Assembly (NCBI GenBank): GCA_964612555.1
Contig: CAZTBW010000010.1
Span: forward strand, 48,731-112,730
Source: DAOLCO01 sp964612555
GTDB taxonomy: Bacteria; Bdellovibrionota_C; UBA2361; SZUA-149; DAOLCO01
Length of the DNA stretch: 64,000 nucleotides
Direction of reading: 5' to 3'
A model generated the notes under the pieces. It had not been told where the DNA came from. It was given only the letters and a program-made list of their open reading frames with translations, and did not search any database. This document shows positions 9,239 to 18,330 of the stretch, one piece after another. Each line of letters begins with the position of its first letter. Within the stretch, counting starts at the first letter, position 1. A program made the translations under genes and the position numbers.

Positions 9239-10783
9239 ATGTTATCTGCAAACACTATATCTGAAATTTTAAATACTTGTTCTCTATCAAAAAATAATCC
9301 CGGGACTTTAATCGGGTCTCAAGAGTATCAGGGTTCAAGTGAGTCCATTATTTCTTATTCACCTGTTGATGGCTCTGAGATTGCATCAGTAAGTGAGAGT
9401 ACTTCTGAAGAAGTGCTTACTGCTATTGAAGCATCTAAAAAGGCATTTCTCTCCTGGAGAACAGTACCTGCCCCAAGAAGAGGTGAACTGGTTCGTTTGT
9501 ATGGTGAATTACTTAGATCAAACAAGAAAAATTTAGCACGTTTGATTACTCTTGAAGTGGGGAAAATCCCTTCTGAAGCTGAAGGCGAAGTGCAGGAAAT
9601 GATTGATATTTGTGATTTTGCCGTAGGTCTTAGTAGACAGTTATATGGGCTTACGATTGCATCAGAGCGCCCTCTGCACCGTCTTATGGAGCAGTGGCAC
9701 CCCTTGGGATCCGTTGCGGTGATTTCTGCTTTTAACTTTCCTGTAGCGGTGTGGAGTTGGAATACTGCACTTGCGCTTGTGTGTGGTGACTCTGTTATAT
9801 GGAAGCCCTCAGAAAAGGCTCCACTTTCTGCTTTATTCTGTCATAAGCTTCTTTGTCAGGTAATAGATTCATTTCAGGAAGCACCCTCGGGGCTTTCCTG
9901 TGTGGTGAATGGAGGGCGGGAAGTGGGTGAGTTACTCTCTTCTTCTCTCGATATTCCGCTGGTTTGTGCAACGGGCAGTGTTAAAACAGGAAAAGCAGTG
10001 GGAGCTATGGTGGCTTCCCGATTGGGAAGATCTCTTCTTGAACTTGGAGGTAATAATGCCATGATCGTTACTCCAAGTGCTGATCTTGAACTTGCAGTGC
10101 GTGCAATTACTTTTGCAGCAGCAGGTACTGCCGGTCAGCGATGTACGACTCTTCGTCGGCTGATCGTTCATACTTCTATTCAGGATGAACTCCTTGGCAG
10201 GTTGAAAAAAGTCTTTACGAGTTTGAAAGTAGGCTCGCCTTTTGAAGAAAGAGTTCTTATAGGACCTCTTATTGACCAGGCTGCAAAGGATTCATACGTA
10301 CAAGCTTTAAAAATGGCTGAAGCCGAGGGAGGGTTTGTATATTGTGGTGGCGTGCTTGATTCGGGAGTTCCTCAAGGTGGGGCGTATGTAACACCTGCTC
10401 TTGTTGCAGTGAGTTCTTCCTCAAAGGTTTTACAGGAAGAAACATTTGCTCCTATCCTTTATTGTGTTTCATATTCTGATTTTAATGAAGCAATAAAGAT
10501 TCATAATGAAGTACCTCAGGGTCTATCAAGCGCTATTTTTACTAATGATGTCAGAGAAGCAGAACTCTTTCTTTCTGCTGCGGGTAGTGATTGTGGTATA
10601 GCAAATGTAAATATTGGTACCAGTGGAGCTGAGATCGGAGGTGCCTTTGGTGGGGAGAAAGAAACAGGTGGAGGAAGGCAGTCCGGCTCCGATTCCTGGA
10701 AGAGTTACATGAGACGGGCTACCAATACAGTAAACTATTCAAAAGAACTTCCCCTTGCTCAGGGAGTGAATTTTGATTTGTAG
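9239..10783 (+). CDS. 2-aminoadipate-6-semialdehyde dehydrogenase (ALDH7/antiquitin type)
   Basis: 514 residues. The catalytic cysteine is C302 in GTAGQRCTTLRR and the general base E268 is in LELGGNNA; N165 (SAFNFP) and K189 (WKPSEK) bind the oxyanion and NAD. GLTIASERPLHRLMEQWHP (137-155) is the signature of the ALDH7A1/AmaB group, which oxidises 2-aminoadipate semialdehyde (piperideine-6-carboxylate) to 2-aminoadipate in lysine breakdown. The upstream saccharopine-dehydrogenase-like gene supports this substrate. Length is normal for the group. The pair is probably one transcript, starting either at 8099 or further up with the GT87 gene. Confidence 0.9.
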   Translation: MLSANTISEILNTCSLSKNNPGTLIGSQEYQGSSESIISYSPVDGSEIASVSESTSEEVLTAIEASKKAFLSWRTVPAPRRGELVRLYGELLRSNKKNLARLITLEVGKIPSEAEGEVQEMIDICDFAVGLSRQLYGLTIASERPLHRLMEQWHPLGSVAVISAFNFPVAVWSWNTALALVCGDSVIWKPSEKAPLSALFCHKLLCQVIDSFQEAPSGLSCVVNGGREVGELLSSSLDIPLVCATGSVKTGKAVGAMVASRLGRSLLELGGNNAMIVTPSADLELAVRAITFAAAGTAGQRCTTLRRLIVHTSIQDELLGRLKKVFTSLKVGSPFEERVLIGPLIDQAAKDSYVQALKMAEAEGGFVYCGGVLDSGVPQGGAYVTPALVAVSSSSKVLQEETFAPILYCVSYSDFNEAIKIHNEVPQGLSSAIFTNDVREAELFLSAAGSDCGIANVNIGTSGAEIGGAFGGEKETGGGRQSGSDSWKSYMRRATNTVNYSKELPLAQGVNFDL

Positions 10784-10791
10784 CTCTGATA

Positions 10792-10827
10792 TAAAAAATC
10801 TGAAGGGGGTGAAGTTACCCCCTTCAG
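10792..10827 (-). terminator. Rho-independent terminator of ade
   Basis: An 11-bp perfect inverted repeat, CTGAAGGGGGT (10800-10810) and ACCCCCTTCAG (10817-10827), with a 6-base loop. Read on the minus strand the stem is followed by ATTTTTTA (10799-10792), so it ends the adenine deaminase transcript. There is no U-tract on the plus side, but the stem could still weakly stop the converging aldehyde dehydrogenase transcript. Confidence 0.88.
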
Positions 10828-10840
10828 GTCAACAACCTTA

Positions 10841-12487
10841 TTATACGAATAGAGGTACGTGACTGAAAGTGCTTGTTGCAAATAAGCCCCGATCAGTCAT
10901 TTTCAGATGTCCAATAACGGGTAATGCCATAAAGGACAGCATCATTAAAGGGTCATGTAATGTAGACCCAAGCTCTCGTACGGTTTTATGAAGATCCTCA
11001 TATAGATCAGCGACCTTGTCTCCTGGGAGATCAGACATTAGTCCTGCGATCGGTAATGGAAGAATCTTTTTTTCTTCTCCATTCACAACAGAAAGACCAC
11101 CTTGTGAGGCAATGATAAGGTTGATTGCAGCGGCAATATCCTCGTCATTTGCCCCAACAGCTACAATGTTATGACTGTCATGAGAGACGCTCGAAGCGAT
11201 AGCTCCCTTAAGAAGCCCGAAGTTTTCACAAAACCCAATTGCGGGCTTTGCGTAGTGGTAGCGGTTTACTACCACAATCTTCAGCAGATTGTTTTCCGGA
11301 CTGCTTACTGCGTATCCGTTAGAGATGATACCGTTTCTTACGATTCGACCGGTTATAAGCGCTCCATCGGTTACGCTGATGACACGAATCCTTGAAGAAG
11401 ATTGTACAGGCTGTGCAAGTGCCTTACTTGAAATGATGGGACTGGCTGAGAAGTTATTTACAATCTCAGATCTTTGGTATGGAAGAGAACAGGAGTCGTC
11501 TCCGATATCAAATACTTTCTCCCCTCTCAAATAGCATTGTAACGTTCGCATGGTTGACAGAGCGTCTACCACAACGAAATCAGCAGACCCCCCCTCTTCT
11601 AAAAGACCAAGTGGGAGGTTGTAGTGTCTGATAGGGTTCAGACTGGCAGCTCGAAGTACTGAGATTGGATCATATCCATCATTGATAGCACCTGCTACCA
11701 GGAAATTAATATGCCCTTCTCTAAGTTCATGCGGATGCTTATCATCCGAACAGAACATCACACTATCTGGATGCGTCTGTAAGAGCGTATGGAGTGCCCC
11801 ATAGTTTTTTGCAGCGCTACCTTCACGAATGATGATCTTCATCCCCGCATTAATTTTATCAAGCGCTTCTTCAAGAGTGAAGCATTCGTGATCTGTTGAG
11901 ATCCCGGCTATTGCATACTGCCTGGCTTCTTCACCACGGAGCCCGGGTGCGTGACCGTCAATTGGCTTGTTATGCCTTTGTGCAGCCGCAATGAACGCCA
12001 TAATTTCAGGATTTCTACTGAGTACCGCAGGATAATTCATTACCTCACTCAAGTATCCAATTTGATGCATCTGTAGTAATGCCTCTATTTCTCGAATGGT
12101 AATTTTTGCACCTGCGGTTTCAATACTTGCGTTAGTTGCAGGCACGCAGGAAGGCGCGCCCCAGCAAGTAATAAAAGGAGATCCCGCGAGTGAGTCGATC
12201 ATGTAACGAACTCCCTCGATTCCAAGCACGTTGGCAATCTCGTGAGGGTCGCTCACCGTTGCCAGAGTTCCGTGGCGAATTGCCATCCGCCAGAACTCAC
12301 GAGGAGTGAGTAAGGAACTCTCAATGTGAATGTGTGCATCCACAAGACCTGGCATGATTAGTGGAAAACCCTCTCCAGTGCCATCAAGTTCATCAATTTT
12401 TACTATTTGCCGTCCTTGAACTAAAACCTCTCCAAAGAATATGCGCCCGGCTTGCAGGTCGCATATTCTACCCGTAATCGTAAGCAT
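10841..12487 (-). CDS. ade: Adenine deaminase
   Basis: 548 residues, the normal length for bacterial Ade of the amidohydrolase superfamily. PGLVDAHIHIESS (46-58) carries the HxH metal ligands, DPHEIANVLG (80-89) and the later FCSDDKHP block are specific to adenine deaminases. The C-terminal Ade-specific domain is present up to MTDRGLF. It hydrolyses adenine to hypoxanthine and ammonia in purine salvage, using Mn or Fe. The ATG at 12487 follows AGAGGTAACA, a good ribosome site. It lies 67 bases downstream of pgi on the same strand; the gap has a short T-rich hairpin only, so partial read-through is possible. Confidence 0.93.
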   Translation of the reverse strand: MLTITGRICDLQAGRIFFGEVLVQGRQIVKIDELDGTGEGFPLIMPGLVDAHIHIESSLLTPREFWRMAIRHGTLATVSDPHEIANVLGIEGVRYMIDSLAGSPFITCWGAPSCVPATNASIETAGAKITIREIEALLQMHQIGYLSEVMNYPAVLSRNPEIMAFIAAAQRHNKPIDGHAPGLRGEEARQYAIAGISTDHECFTLEEALDKINAGMKIIIREGSAAKNYGALHTLLQTHPDSVMFCSDDKHPHELREGHINFLVAGAINDGYDPISVLRAASLNPIRHYNLPLGLLEEGGSADFVVVDALSTMRTLQCYLRGEKVFDIGDDSCSLPYQRSEIVNNFSASPIISSKALAQPVQSSSRIRVISVTDGALITGRIVRNGIISNGYAVSSPENNLLKIVVVNRYHYAKPAIGFCENFGLLKGAIASSVSHDSHNIVAVGANDEDIAAAINLIIASQGGLSVVNGEEKKILPLPIAGLMSDLPGDKVADLYEDLHKTVRELGSTLHDPLMMLSFMALPVIGHLKMTDRGLFATSTFSHVPLFV

Positions 12488-12554
12488 TGTTACCTCTACT
12501 CTCTACTCTAAAAAAATGTGAAAAAACACTTGAGCGGAGAATAACACCAGTTTT

Positions 12555-14156
12555 TTACTTAGTAAATAGATACCTCGCTTTTTCAGGGTGTGGAGAGGTG
12601 GTACGGCGTACAGTTTTTGGATAGTTAACTACCTGATGTTCAAGGATTTTATATACTGTCTCAACCGTATCAGGTTCATTTATAAGAATGGCTATGTCTT
12701 CAGGGCTGTACTCTTTTTGTTTTTCGGTTTTAAGTCCTTTTAGCTTTCTCCTGATCGCAATAACTTTTTCTGCAGCTTTCTTTCCCGCTTCAACACCGGG
12801 TTGGTGATATGCATTTATATTTACATAAGAGGCGTAGCACGAAACGGCACGTTCAAACAGCGCTATGAGAGCGCCAAGAGAGTAGGGGCTGAGGGTATCA
12901 AGAGTAATTGTTATTGAGTCTCTGCCGTTTTCGAAAAGTGCTTCCCTTGTCCCAAGAAAGAAACCATTCAGATAATCACCCGAAGTGATACCATCTTCTG
13001 CAACTTCAGTGAAAGGACTGGTGCTTGAGGAGGTATAATCAGCAAGTACTTCTATAAAGGTTGCAAAAAAGTTTGGCACCCCTTCTCTGAGTTGTTGAAT
13101 GTAGGCATGTTGATCGGTTGAACCTTTATTTCCGTACACTGAGATTCCCTGATGTACCACTCTTCCATCAAGGTCTTTTTCCTTACCAATAGATTCCATA
13201 ATAAGTTGCTGGAGGTATTTACTGAAAAGACAAAGGCGATCTTTGTAGGGGAGTATGACCATGTCTTTTTTGCCGGCGCCTTCAGTGGCATAGTGCCACA
13301 TGGCAGATAGAAGAAGGGCGGGGTTTTTAGTATATTCAGTATTTCTTGTTTCGGTATCCATATCTCGTGCCCCTAAAAGGAAGGCATCAATATCAATACC
13401 CTGAAGTGCTGCCGGCAGAAGTCCTACCGCAGAAAACAGTGAAGTCCTTCCTCCAACCCAGTCCCACATATAGAATTGTTTAAGCCAGGACTGCCTCTTT
13501 GAGTAGTCATCAAGTTTACTTCCTTCACAGGTAATAGCCACTGCATGCCTGGAAAATGAAAATCCTGCACTTTCGTACGCTGATTCAAATTCAATCATAC
13601 CGTTCTTAGTTTCAACAGTTCCTCCTGATTTTGAGATAACGATACAGAGTGTGGTGTCGAGTTGATCTTTTAGAATTGATTTGATTCGCTCTATTCCATC
13701 AGGGTCGGTGTTGTCACAAAAATAGAGTGTCATCTGATCTGAGGTATTTCCCAAAGCATCAGCAACAAGCTGTGGACCAAGGGCAGAACCACCGATGCCT
13801 ATAAGAAGGATGTTTTTAAAACCAGCAGTTCTCTCACCACAGATTTTATGCTGATGCACCGCTTCGGCAAATTCTTTAATTTCAATTATGGAACTATCAA
13901 TCTCAGAAGCAATTTTGGGATTTGGAGCTATTGAAGGATTTCTTAACCAGTAATGACCAACCATTCTGCCTTCATCAGTGTTCGCGGTATTTCCAGATTC
14001 AATTTCAGAAATGGTAGAAAGGGCACGTGTAAATTTGGGGGTAAAATCCTGTAAAAATGAATCAGAAAATCTCATTCGACTAATGTCGATTTTTAATCCG
14101 CTAAGATTACCAATATAGAGAGATTCCTTGTATTTATTCCAAAGTGAATTAGTCAT
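12555..14156 (-). CDS. pgi: Glucose-6-phosphate isomerase
   Basis: 533 residues. GIGGSALGPQ (120-129) and VISKSGGTVET are the SIS-domain phosphate-binding blocks, and GKEKDLDGRVVHQG carries catalytic-region residues of the family. It interconverts glucose-6-phosphate and fructose-6-phosphate in glycolysis and gluconeogenesis and supplies fructose-6-phosphate for amino-sugar precursors of the cell wall and the polysaccharides encoded nearby. It starts at ATG 14156, back to back with the BON-domain gene. Length and motifs are complete. Confidence 0.93.
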   Translation of the reverse strand: MTNSLWNKYKESLYIGNLSGLKIDISRMRFSDSFLQDFTPKFTRALSTISEIESGNTANTDEGRMVGHYWLRNPSIAPNPKIASEIDSSIIEIKEFAEAVHQHKICGERTAGFKNILLIGIGGSALGPQLVADALGNTSDQMTLYFCDNTDPDGIERIKSILKDQLDTTLCIVISKSGGTVETKNGMIEFESAYESAGFSFSRHAVAITCEGSKLDDYSKRQSWLKQFYMWDWVGGRTSLFSAVGLLPAALQGIDIDAFLLGARDMDTETRNTEYTKNPALLLSAMWHYATEGAGKKDMVILPYKDRLCLFSKYLQQLIMESIGKEKDLDGRVVHQGISVYGNKGSTDQHAYIQQLREGVPNFFATFIEVLADYTSSSTSPFTEVAEDGITSGDYLNGFFLGTREALFENGRDSITITLDTLSPYSLGALIALFERAVSCYASYVNINAYHQPGVEAGKKAAEKVIAIRRKLKGLKTEKQKEYSPEDIAILINEPDTVETVYKILEHQVVNYPKTVRRTTSPHPEKARYLFTK

Positions 14157-14184
14157 AGCTTTTATGTAAATTAATGCTTTTTAT

Positions 14185-14213
14185 TTGATTTTGAATTGAT
14201 GCTAGCATATAGA
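14185..14213 (+). promoter_or_regulatory. Promoter of the BON-domain gene
   Basis: TTGATT (14185-14190), a 17-base spacer, then TATAGA (14208-14213). This is a good sigma70-type match placed 66 bases before the ATG in the gap between divergent genes. The spacer contains the palindrome TGCTAGCA, which also appears in the promoter at 38653. Confidence 0.6.
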
Positions 14214-14279
14214 CGTCCAACAACAAACAAACTATTTCTTGAGCAGTTCTAACGCACTAAAAAAACAGAGGTAAGCATT

Positions 14280-14927
14280 ATGATACGAGTTATTAAGAGT
14301 TTCGGCATTACCTTATGTTTGATTTTTTGTGGTATTACTTATCTTAGTGCTCAACAGGCTATAGTAGATCAGCTAAAAGAGGAGTTAAAGAAGAAAGGTC
14401 TGCACAGTTACTCCGTCTCGGCTTCAGGTATTAACGGGAACTTGTTAATAGTCGGAAGCGTATCTTCTCAGGCACAGAAAGATATTATAATTGAAACTGC
14501 GCAAAATATTCCCGGGGTAACTTCGCTTAAGGAGGAAATATTTGTAGACACCAGTTATGGAGCCTCGGTGTACTCAGATGAAGAGGTTAGAAATAATATA
14601 CAGGAAGCGCTAGCACAGTCTTCTCTTAAGGCACCCGGTCTTAGCGTTAAAGAGGGGAATGTTGTTTTAAGTGGAGACTTTTCTTCTTTCAGAACGGTGG
14701 ATGAGATCAGTGCCATTATCCTTTCTACGGAAGGAGTGCAGGGATTTTCTACGAATGTGACCGTTAACGGAAAAGATTACATGGAAGGCTTTGGCGGTAA
14801 GCGTAAAGAAAGTGAAGTGGCTACGAAAAAGCAGAGATGTCATGGGAAAAAGCATGGTAAGAAGATGGATAAAGCTCAGGGTAAAGAGAAAAAATCATGT
14901 TGTATGGAGAAGAGTGGAGAGAAGTAG
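14280..14927 (+). CDS. Secreted BON-domain protein with a Lys/His/Cys-rich tail
   Basis: 215 residues. An N-terminal signal peptide (hydrophobic core about 8-22, likely cut after LSAQ) is followed by two BON domains, about 28-95 and 98-160, each with the V-x-G-x-[VI] turn (LLIVGSVSS; VVLSGDFSS) and the DEI/AxxIPGV pattern. BON domains bind phospholipid surfaces and stabilise the periplasm or outer membrane. The last 45 residues are very basic and contain CHGKKHGKK and KKSCCMEK, a possible metal-binding or anionic-polymer-binding tail. The start has a GAGGTAA ribosome site. Its 3' end overlaps the converging GT4 gene by 33 bases. Confidence 0.8.
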   Translation: MIRVIKSFGITLCLIFCGITYLSAQQAIVDQLKEELKKKGLHSYSVSASGINGNLLIVGSVSSQAQKDIIIETAQNIPGVTSLKEEIFVDTSYGASVYSDEEVRNNIQEALAQSSLKAPGLSVKEGNVVLSGDFSSFRTVDEISAIILSTEGVQGFSTNVTVNGKDYMEGFGGKRKESEVATKKQRCHGKKHGKKMDKAQGKEKKSCCMEKSGEK

Positions 14928-16013
14928 TCTGTACATCTCAAGGAGTTGATCAGTAACATAATCAACTTGAAATCTGGACTTCAGGAGCTCATGTGCTTTC
15001 TCCGCTCCCAGTCTGGCTTGTTCTTTATCTGAGATTACAAGGTCAATCCTCTCAGAAAGTGATTCAGGAGAAGAGGGAGGATATAGGTATCCTGTTTGAC
15101 CCTCGGTAATAAGTTCTGGAATACCTCCTACCCTGGATGCGAGTAGCACAAGTTTATATTTCGCCGCTTCAAGAATTGAAACTGGTGTTGCTTCTGAGAG
15201 TGAGCTCAGGATAAATCCATTACTGTATGAAAGTAGCGTTTCTACATCATCTCGAAACCCAAGGAAGTGCACGTTAGAAGAGATGCCAAGTTTCTTTGCT
15301 TCTTCTTTTAATGAATGTTCCAGCTCACCACCACCGGCTATGAGAAGATGCTGGGGATGACTCAAGCGAGATTTTGCACCTGCAAATCCTTTTAATAAAG
15401 TACTTTGATCTTTTACCGGACGAAGGTTGGCAACATGGACCCATATCCAGTCTGAAGACTGGATTGAGCTGATACCCAGATAATTTCCCAGTTCTGATTT
15501 ATTTTCTGTTTGATTATCGAAATTAAAAGGATTTCCAAGGATGGAAATCTTCTTTTCGCTCATCCCGTGGGAGACAAGCGCAGATTTACTGAACTCTGAT
15601 ACTGAGATCATTCTACTGGTAAGTAAAGAGGTAATTTTTGTTTTTAGTGAGAGAAATCTTTTTTTATCACTATGATGAACATCGCCATGCTCGGTTCCCA
15701 CGTGAGGGATGCCACAAATAAAAGAAGCAATGGAAGCATAGAAATTTGAATCAAGGAGGTGAGAGTGCAGGATGTCAATCTTGTATTCTCTGATAAGATC
15801 GCATAAATGTTTTATACATTTCAGTTTGGAGATATTTCCAGAAATGATTCGTCGTGTAACCCCATGTTCATCAAGCTTTTTTGTCAGCCAGCCTTCACGA
15901 AATGTTACCGCAATGCAGGTATGTCCTCTTTTTCTTACTTCAAGTAGAGTCCTTAAAAAAGATTGTTCAGCCCCCCCCGGTCCACCTGTTTCTATGAGAT
16001 ATAGTATGTTCAT
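14895..16013 (-). CDS. GT4-family glycosyltransferase
   Basis: 372 residues of the GT-B fold. ETGGPGGAEQSFL (8-20) is the glycine-rich N-terminal loop of GT4 enzymes and SEATPVSILEAAKYKLVLLAS with VGGIPELI is the C-terminal nucleotide-sugar site with the E-x7-E pair. The enzyme would add a sugar to a lipid-linked or small-molecule acceptor on the cytoplasmic side. Its ATG shares one base with the TAA of the ATP-grasp gene (TAATG), so the two are translationally coupled. Together with the FemAB-like gene it forms a three-gene minus-strand operon. Confidence 0.88.
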   Translation of the reverse strand: MNILYLIETGGPGGAEQSFLRTLLEVRKRGHTCIAVTFREGWLTKKLDEHGVTRRIISGNISKLKCIKHLCDLIREYKIDILHSHLLDSNFYASIASFICGIPHVGTEHGDVHHSDKKRFLSLKTKITSLLTSRMISVSEFSKSALVSHGMSEKKISILGNPFNFDNQTENKSELGNYLGISSIQSSDWIWVHVANLRPVKDQSTLLKGFAGAKSRLSHPQHLLIAGGGELEHSLKEEAKKLGISSNVHFLGFRDDVETLLSYSNGFILSSLSEATPVSILEAAKYKLVLLASRVGGIPELITEGQTGYLYPPSSPESLSERIDLVISDKEQARLGAEKAHELLKSRFQVDYVTDQLLEMYRLLLSTLLHTT

Positions 16014-17191
16014 TATACTCTGGAAAAATAGTTTCTGAATTCAGTAATAAACGGTTTGGGGTCAGAGAGTCTGAGTATTTCGCCCCGTACCCCTCTTTTA
16101 AACAAGTAAAAATCATTGTTTATTATTCGTTTTATAAGGGCAATAAATCCTTCTTCCTTGTATCGGATAATCATATGGTCAAGAGTGCCAAGTTCCCACC
16201 TGAGCAGAGTATTTGTGTTCCTCTCAGGAGAACAGTATTCTGAATCAAGAAGAGATCGGGGAAAATCATATCCTGCATCAATTGCAAGTTGCAGTGACCC
16301 CCAGAACCTGGGATTTATTTCCATAAGATATGGTTTTCCCTCAGGAGTGATCTTAAATTCAGTCATCGCTACTCCTTCCCAGGAGTATTCATTGAGCAGC
16401 AAATGGACTGATTTCAAAAGGTCTTCAGGAGGAGTGATTGCTTGAGACAGCACACTCACTCCGCCCTCAGGAGGTTTTTCAAGAACTCTTCTGTGGGCAA
16501 AATCAAGAATTGAACGATTATTTTTATATAAACAAAATATGCCTGTACCTGAACCGGGTATTAATTCCTGTGCAAGATAAGACAGGGGAAAGGAGGGTAA
16601 TCCGGAAACAAATCTTGAAAAATCAGAATCTGAATTAATTACTTTTCTTGGAGGAGATTGTAGTCCGCCCCGGGATGAGGTTTGAACACTGCTTCTTGGC
16701 TTAAGCATAAAAGGGTAAGTAAGTTCATTTTTTAGTGATTCCGGTATGTTTGTATCTTCAGGTGAAGAAAAGATAAGAGGTATTGTTTTAGGAACCCTAA
16801 GTCCAACTTTTTTTGCGGTTTCAATAAGATGATATTTATCCTGAACGAGATGAAGTATTGAACGGGAAATGACGGGATATTCAACCAGAGCTTTTAGTTG
16901 TTCTTCATGTTCGCCCAGGCTTTCAACGGTAGCATCGGTCATTGGAAGAATAGTGGTAATTGACTGTGAAGAAACAATTTCCAAAAGCCAGCTCAGGAAG
17001 GCTTTGGAATCGAAGCGAATATCCGGAGAGTGAAAAAAAGCTTTTGAGTATTTACTGGAAGATGCAATTGATCTCTTGTGATGTGATGCCGTAAAACAGG
17101 TATAACCCGCAGCCCCGAGGCTTCTCACTGTGGCGAGTGCTGCTCTGGTTTCTGCATCCAGGATTAAGATTGTTTTTTTTGTAGTACTCAT
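16013..17191 (-). CDS. ATP-grasp domain protein, probable carboxylate-amine ligase
   Basis: 392 residues from ATG 17191. The frame is open further up, but MSTTKKTILILD is the natural start, eight bases after the upstream stop. The N-terminal part is a PreATP-grasp Rossmann-like fold (ILILDAETRAALATVRSLGAAG). The ATP-grasp core includes FMLKPRSSVQTSSRGG and the metal-binding block MEINPRFWGSLQLAIDAG. Such enzymes join a carboxylate to an amine or thiol through an acyl-phosphate. The coupling to a FemAB-type GNAT and a GT4 enzyme suggests one pathway that makes a peptidyl or aminoacyl sugar, but the substrates are not known. Confidence 0.85.
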   Translation of the reverse strand: MSTTKKTILILDAETRAALATVRSLGAAGYTCFTASHHKRSIASSSKYSKAFFHSPDIRFDSKAFLSWLLEIVSSQSITTILPMTDATVESLGEHEEQLKALVEYPVISRSILHLVQDKYHLIETAKKVGLRVPKTIPLIFSSPEDTNIPESLKNELTYPFMLKPRSSVQTSSRGGLQSPPRKVINSDSDFSRFVSGLPSFPLSYLAQELIPGSGTGIFCLYKNNRSILDFAHRRVLEKPPEGGVSVLSQAITPPEDLLKSVHLLLNEYSWEGVAMTEFKITPEGKPYLMEINPRFWGSLQLAIDAGYDFPRSLLDSEYCSPERNTNTLLRWELGTLDHMIIRYKEEGFIALIKRIINNDFYLFKRGVRGEILRLSDPKPFITEFRNYFSRV

Positions 17192-17199
17192 GGAGATGT

Positions 17200-18276
17200 T
17201 TAAGGTAAGCTTCTGGTGATATATCTCCCGATTAATTTCGATACCGGAAGCGGCATGTATTTCCACATGGTAACGAGAACAGACATACTTTCATTTTGAG
17301 AGCTTATTTCAGGAATATCACCCTCCGAAACATAATAGTACCAGTGAAGTTGATCAGGAGTTGCTCCCCATTGCTCCTTAAACTTGAATGTCCCTGAATC
17401 TTTTGAAGACCTGCCAAAATCGATACATAAATATCCATCCATGATCGCATGCTTCATAATCTCCCAGTACAATAACATATTCGGGGCTATTTTCTTGTAT
17501 TTTTTGAGAGAAGATGCCCAGAGAACTTCAAGTGTCTGAGAAGTTCCAATGGTGATACCGGCAGCGACTGCCTGGTTGTTATGATACACTATAGTCAGTC
17601 TGCTTTCTTTTCCAAAACTGGACAGTGTTTCGGAAAACAGTTCTTTTGGATATACCGGAATACCCAGATCTCGCATGTTAGTGGAATAAACATGATAGAA
17701 ATGATTTATCATTTGAGGATTTACTCTGTGCCCTTGCTCGGAAATGGTACTGCATCCTTCTTTGGTAGGTTTTCGAATCTGGCTTCTCAATTTGGGAGGA
17801 AAGGAAGAAAAGAGAGATTCCGGGTCTTGTGCAAGAATCCTGCTCATTGCCACTTTATGAGTGCGTTCCTTCAGGATATCAAGAGATGAGAAAGAGTCCA
17901 GACGAAGTCTTGATCTCAGCTCGAAATATTTTACAGTACGTTCTTGTGATAATGAAATAAGTTTTTCCAGAAATAACGTAAGAACTTTATTCTTGTCTTT
18001 TACCTCATGTGAAAAAAGAGCACCTCCTCCGTTAAGGTATGGTACGGAAATTAGTGCAGAGCCAAAAAGCAGACTTTTAACATGAAAAACCGGAAAAATT
18101 CCAATGATGTTGTGTTCTTCATTTTCGGCTATCAGATACAGTGGTTCGTGTTTGAATACATTTTTTATAATATCTTTCCAGCGCCAGTCATAAGAATGAT
18201 TCTTTTCTTTGGAATCTTTAAAACACCGTTGCCAGTTTGTCTGATCACTTTCTTTTGCGAGTCGAATAGAGTACAT
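17200..18276 (-). CDS. FemAB-type GNAT acyltransferase (PEP-CTERM/XrtA-associated FemAB-like)
   Basis: 358 residues with two GNAT-like halves. The second ends in CIDFGRSSKDSGTFKFKEQWG, which closely resembles the FDFGRS...G.Y.FK.QWG block of the FemAB-like family found beside exopolysaccharide and PEP-CTERM genes. FemAB relatives transfer aminoacyl or acyl groups to amines in cell envelope precursors. It is the first gene of the FemAB - ATP-grasp - GT4 operon and is divergent from an AONS-like gene with 54 bases between. No PEP-CTERM protein or exosortase was seen here, so the association is by similarity only. Confidence 0.78.
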   Translation of the reverse strand: MYSIRLAKESDQTNWQRCFKDSKEKNHSYDWRWKDIIKNVFKHEPLYLIAENEEHNIIGIFPVFHVKSLLFGSALISVPYLNGGGALFSHEVKDKNKVLTLFLEKLISLSQERTVKYFELRSRLRLDSFSSLDILKERTHKVAMSRILAQDPESLFSSFPPKLRSQIRKPTKEGCSTISEQGHRVNPQMINHFYHVYSTNMRDLGIPVYPKELFSETLSSFGKESRLTIVYHNNQAVAAGITIGTSQTLEVLWASSLKKYKKIAPNMLLYWEIMKHAIMDGYLCIDFGRSSKDSGTFKFKEQWGATPDQLHWYYYVSEGDIPEISSQNESMSVLVTMWKYMPLPVSKLIGRYITRSLP

Positions 18277-18330
18277 AAGGAGCAGTATTGAATAATTTAA
18301 TATTTCTGAAAAGAGGCACTATAGCCCTAA

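Noticed and set aside
12488..12554. Purine riboswitch before ade
   Set aside because: The gap after pgi is only 67 bases and lacks the conserved loops.
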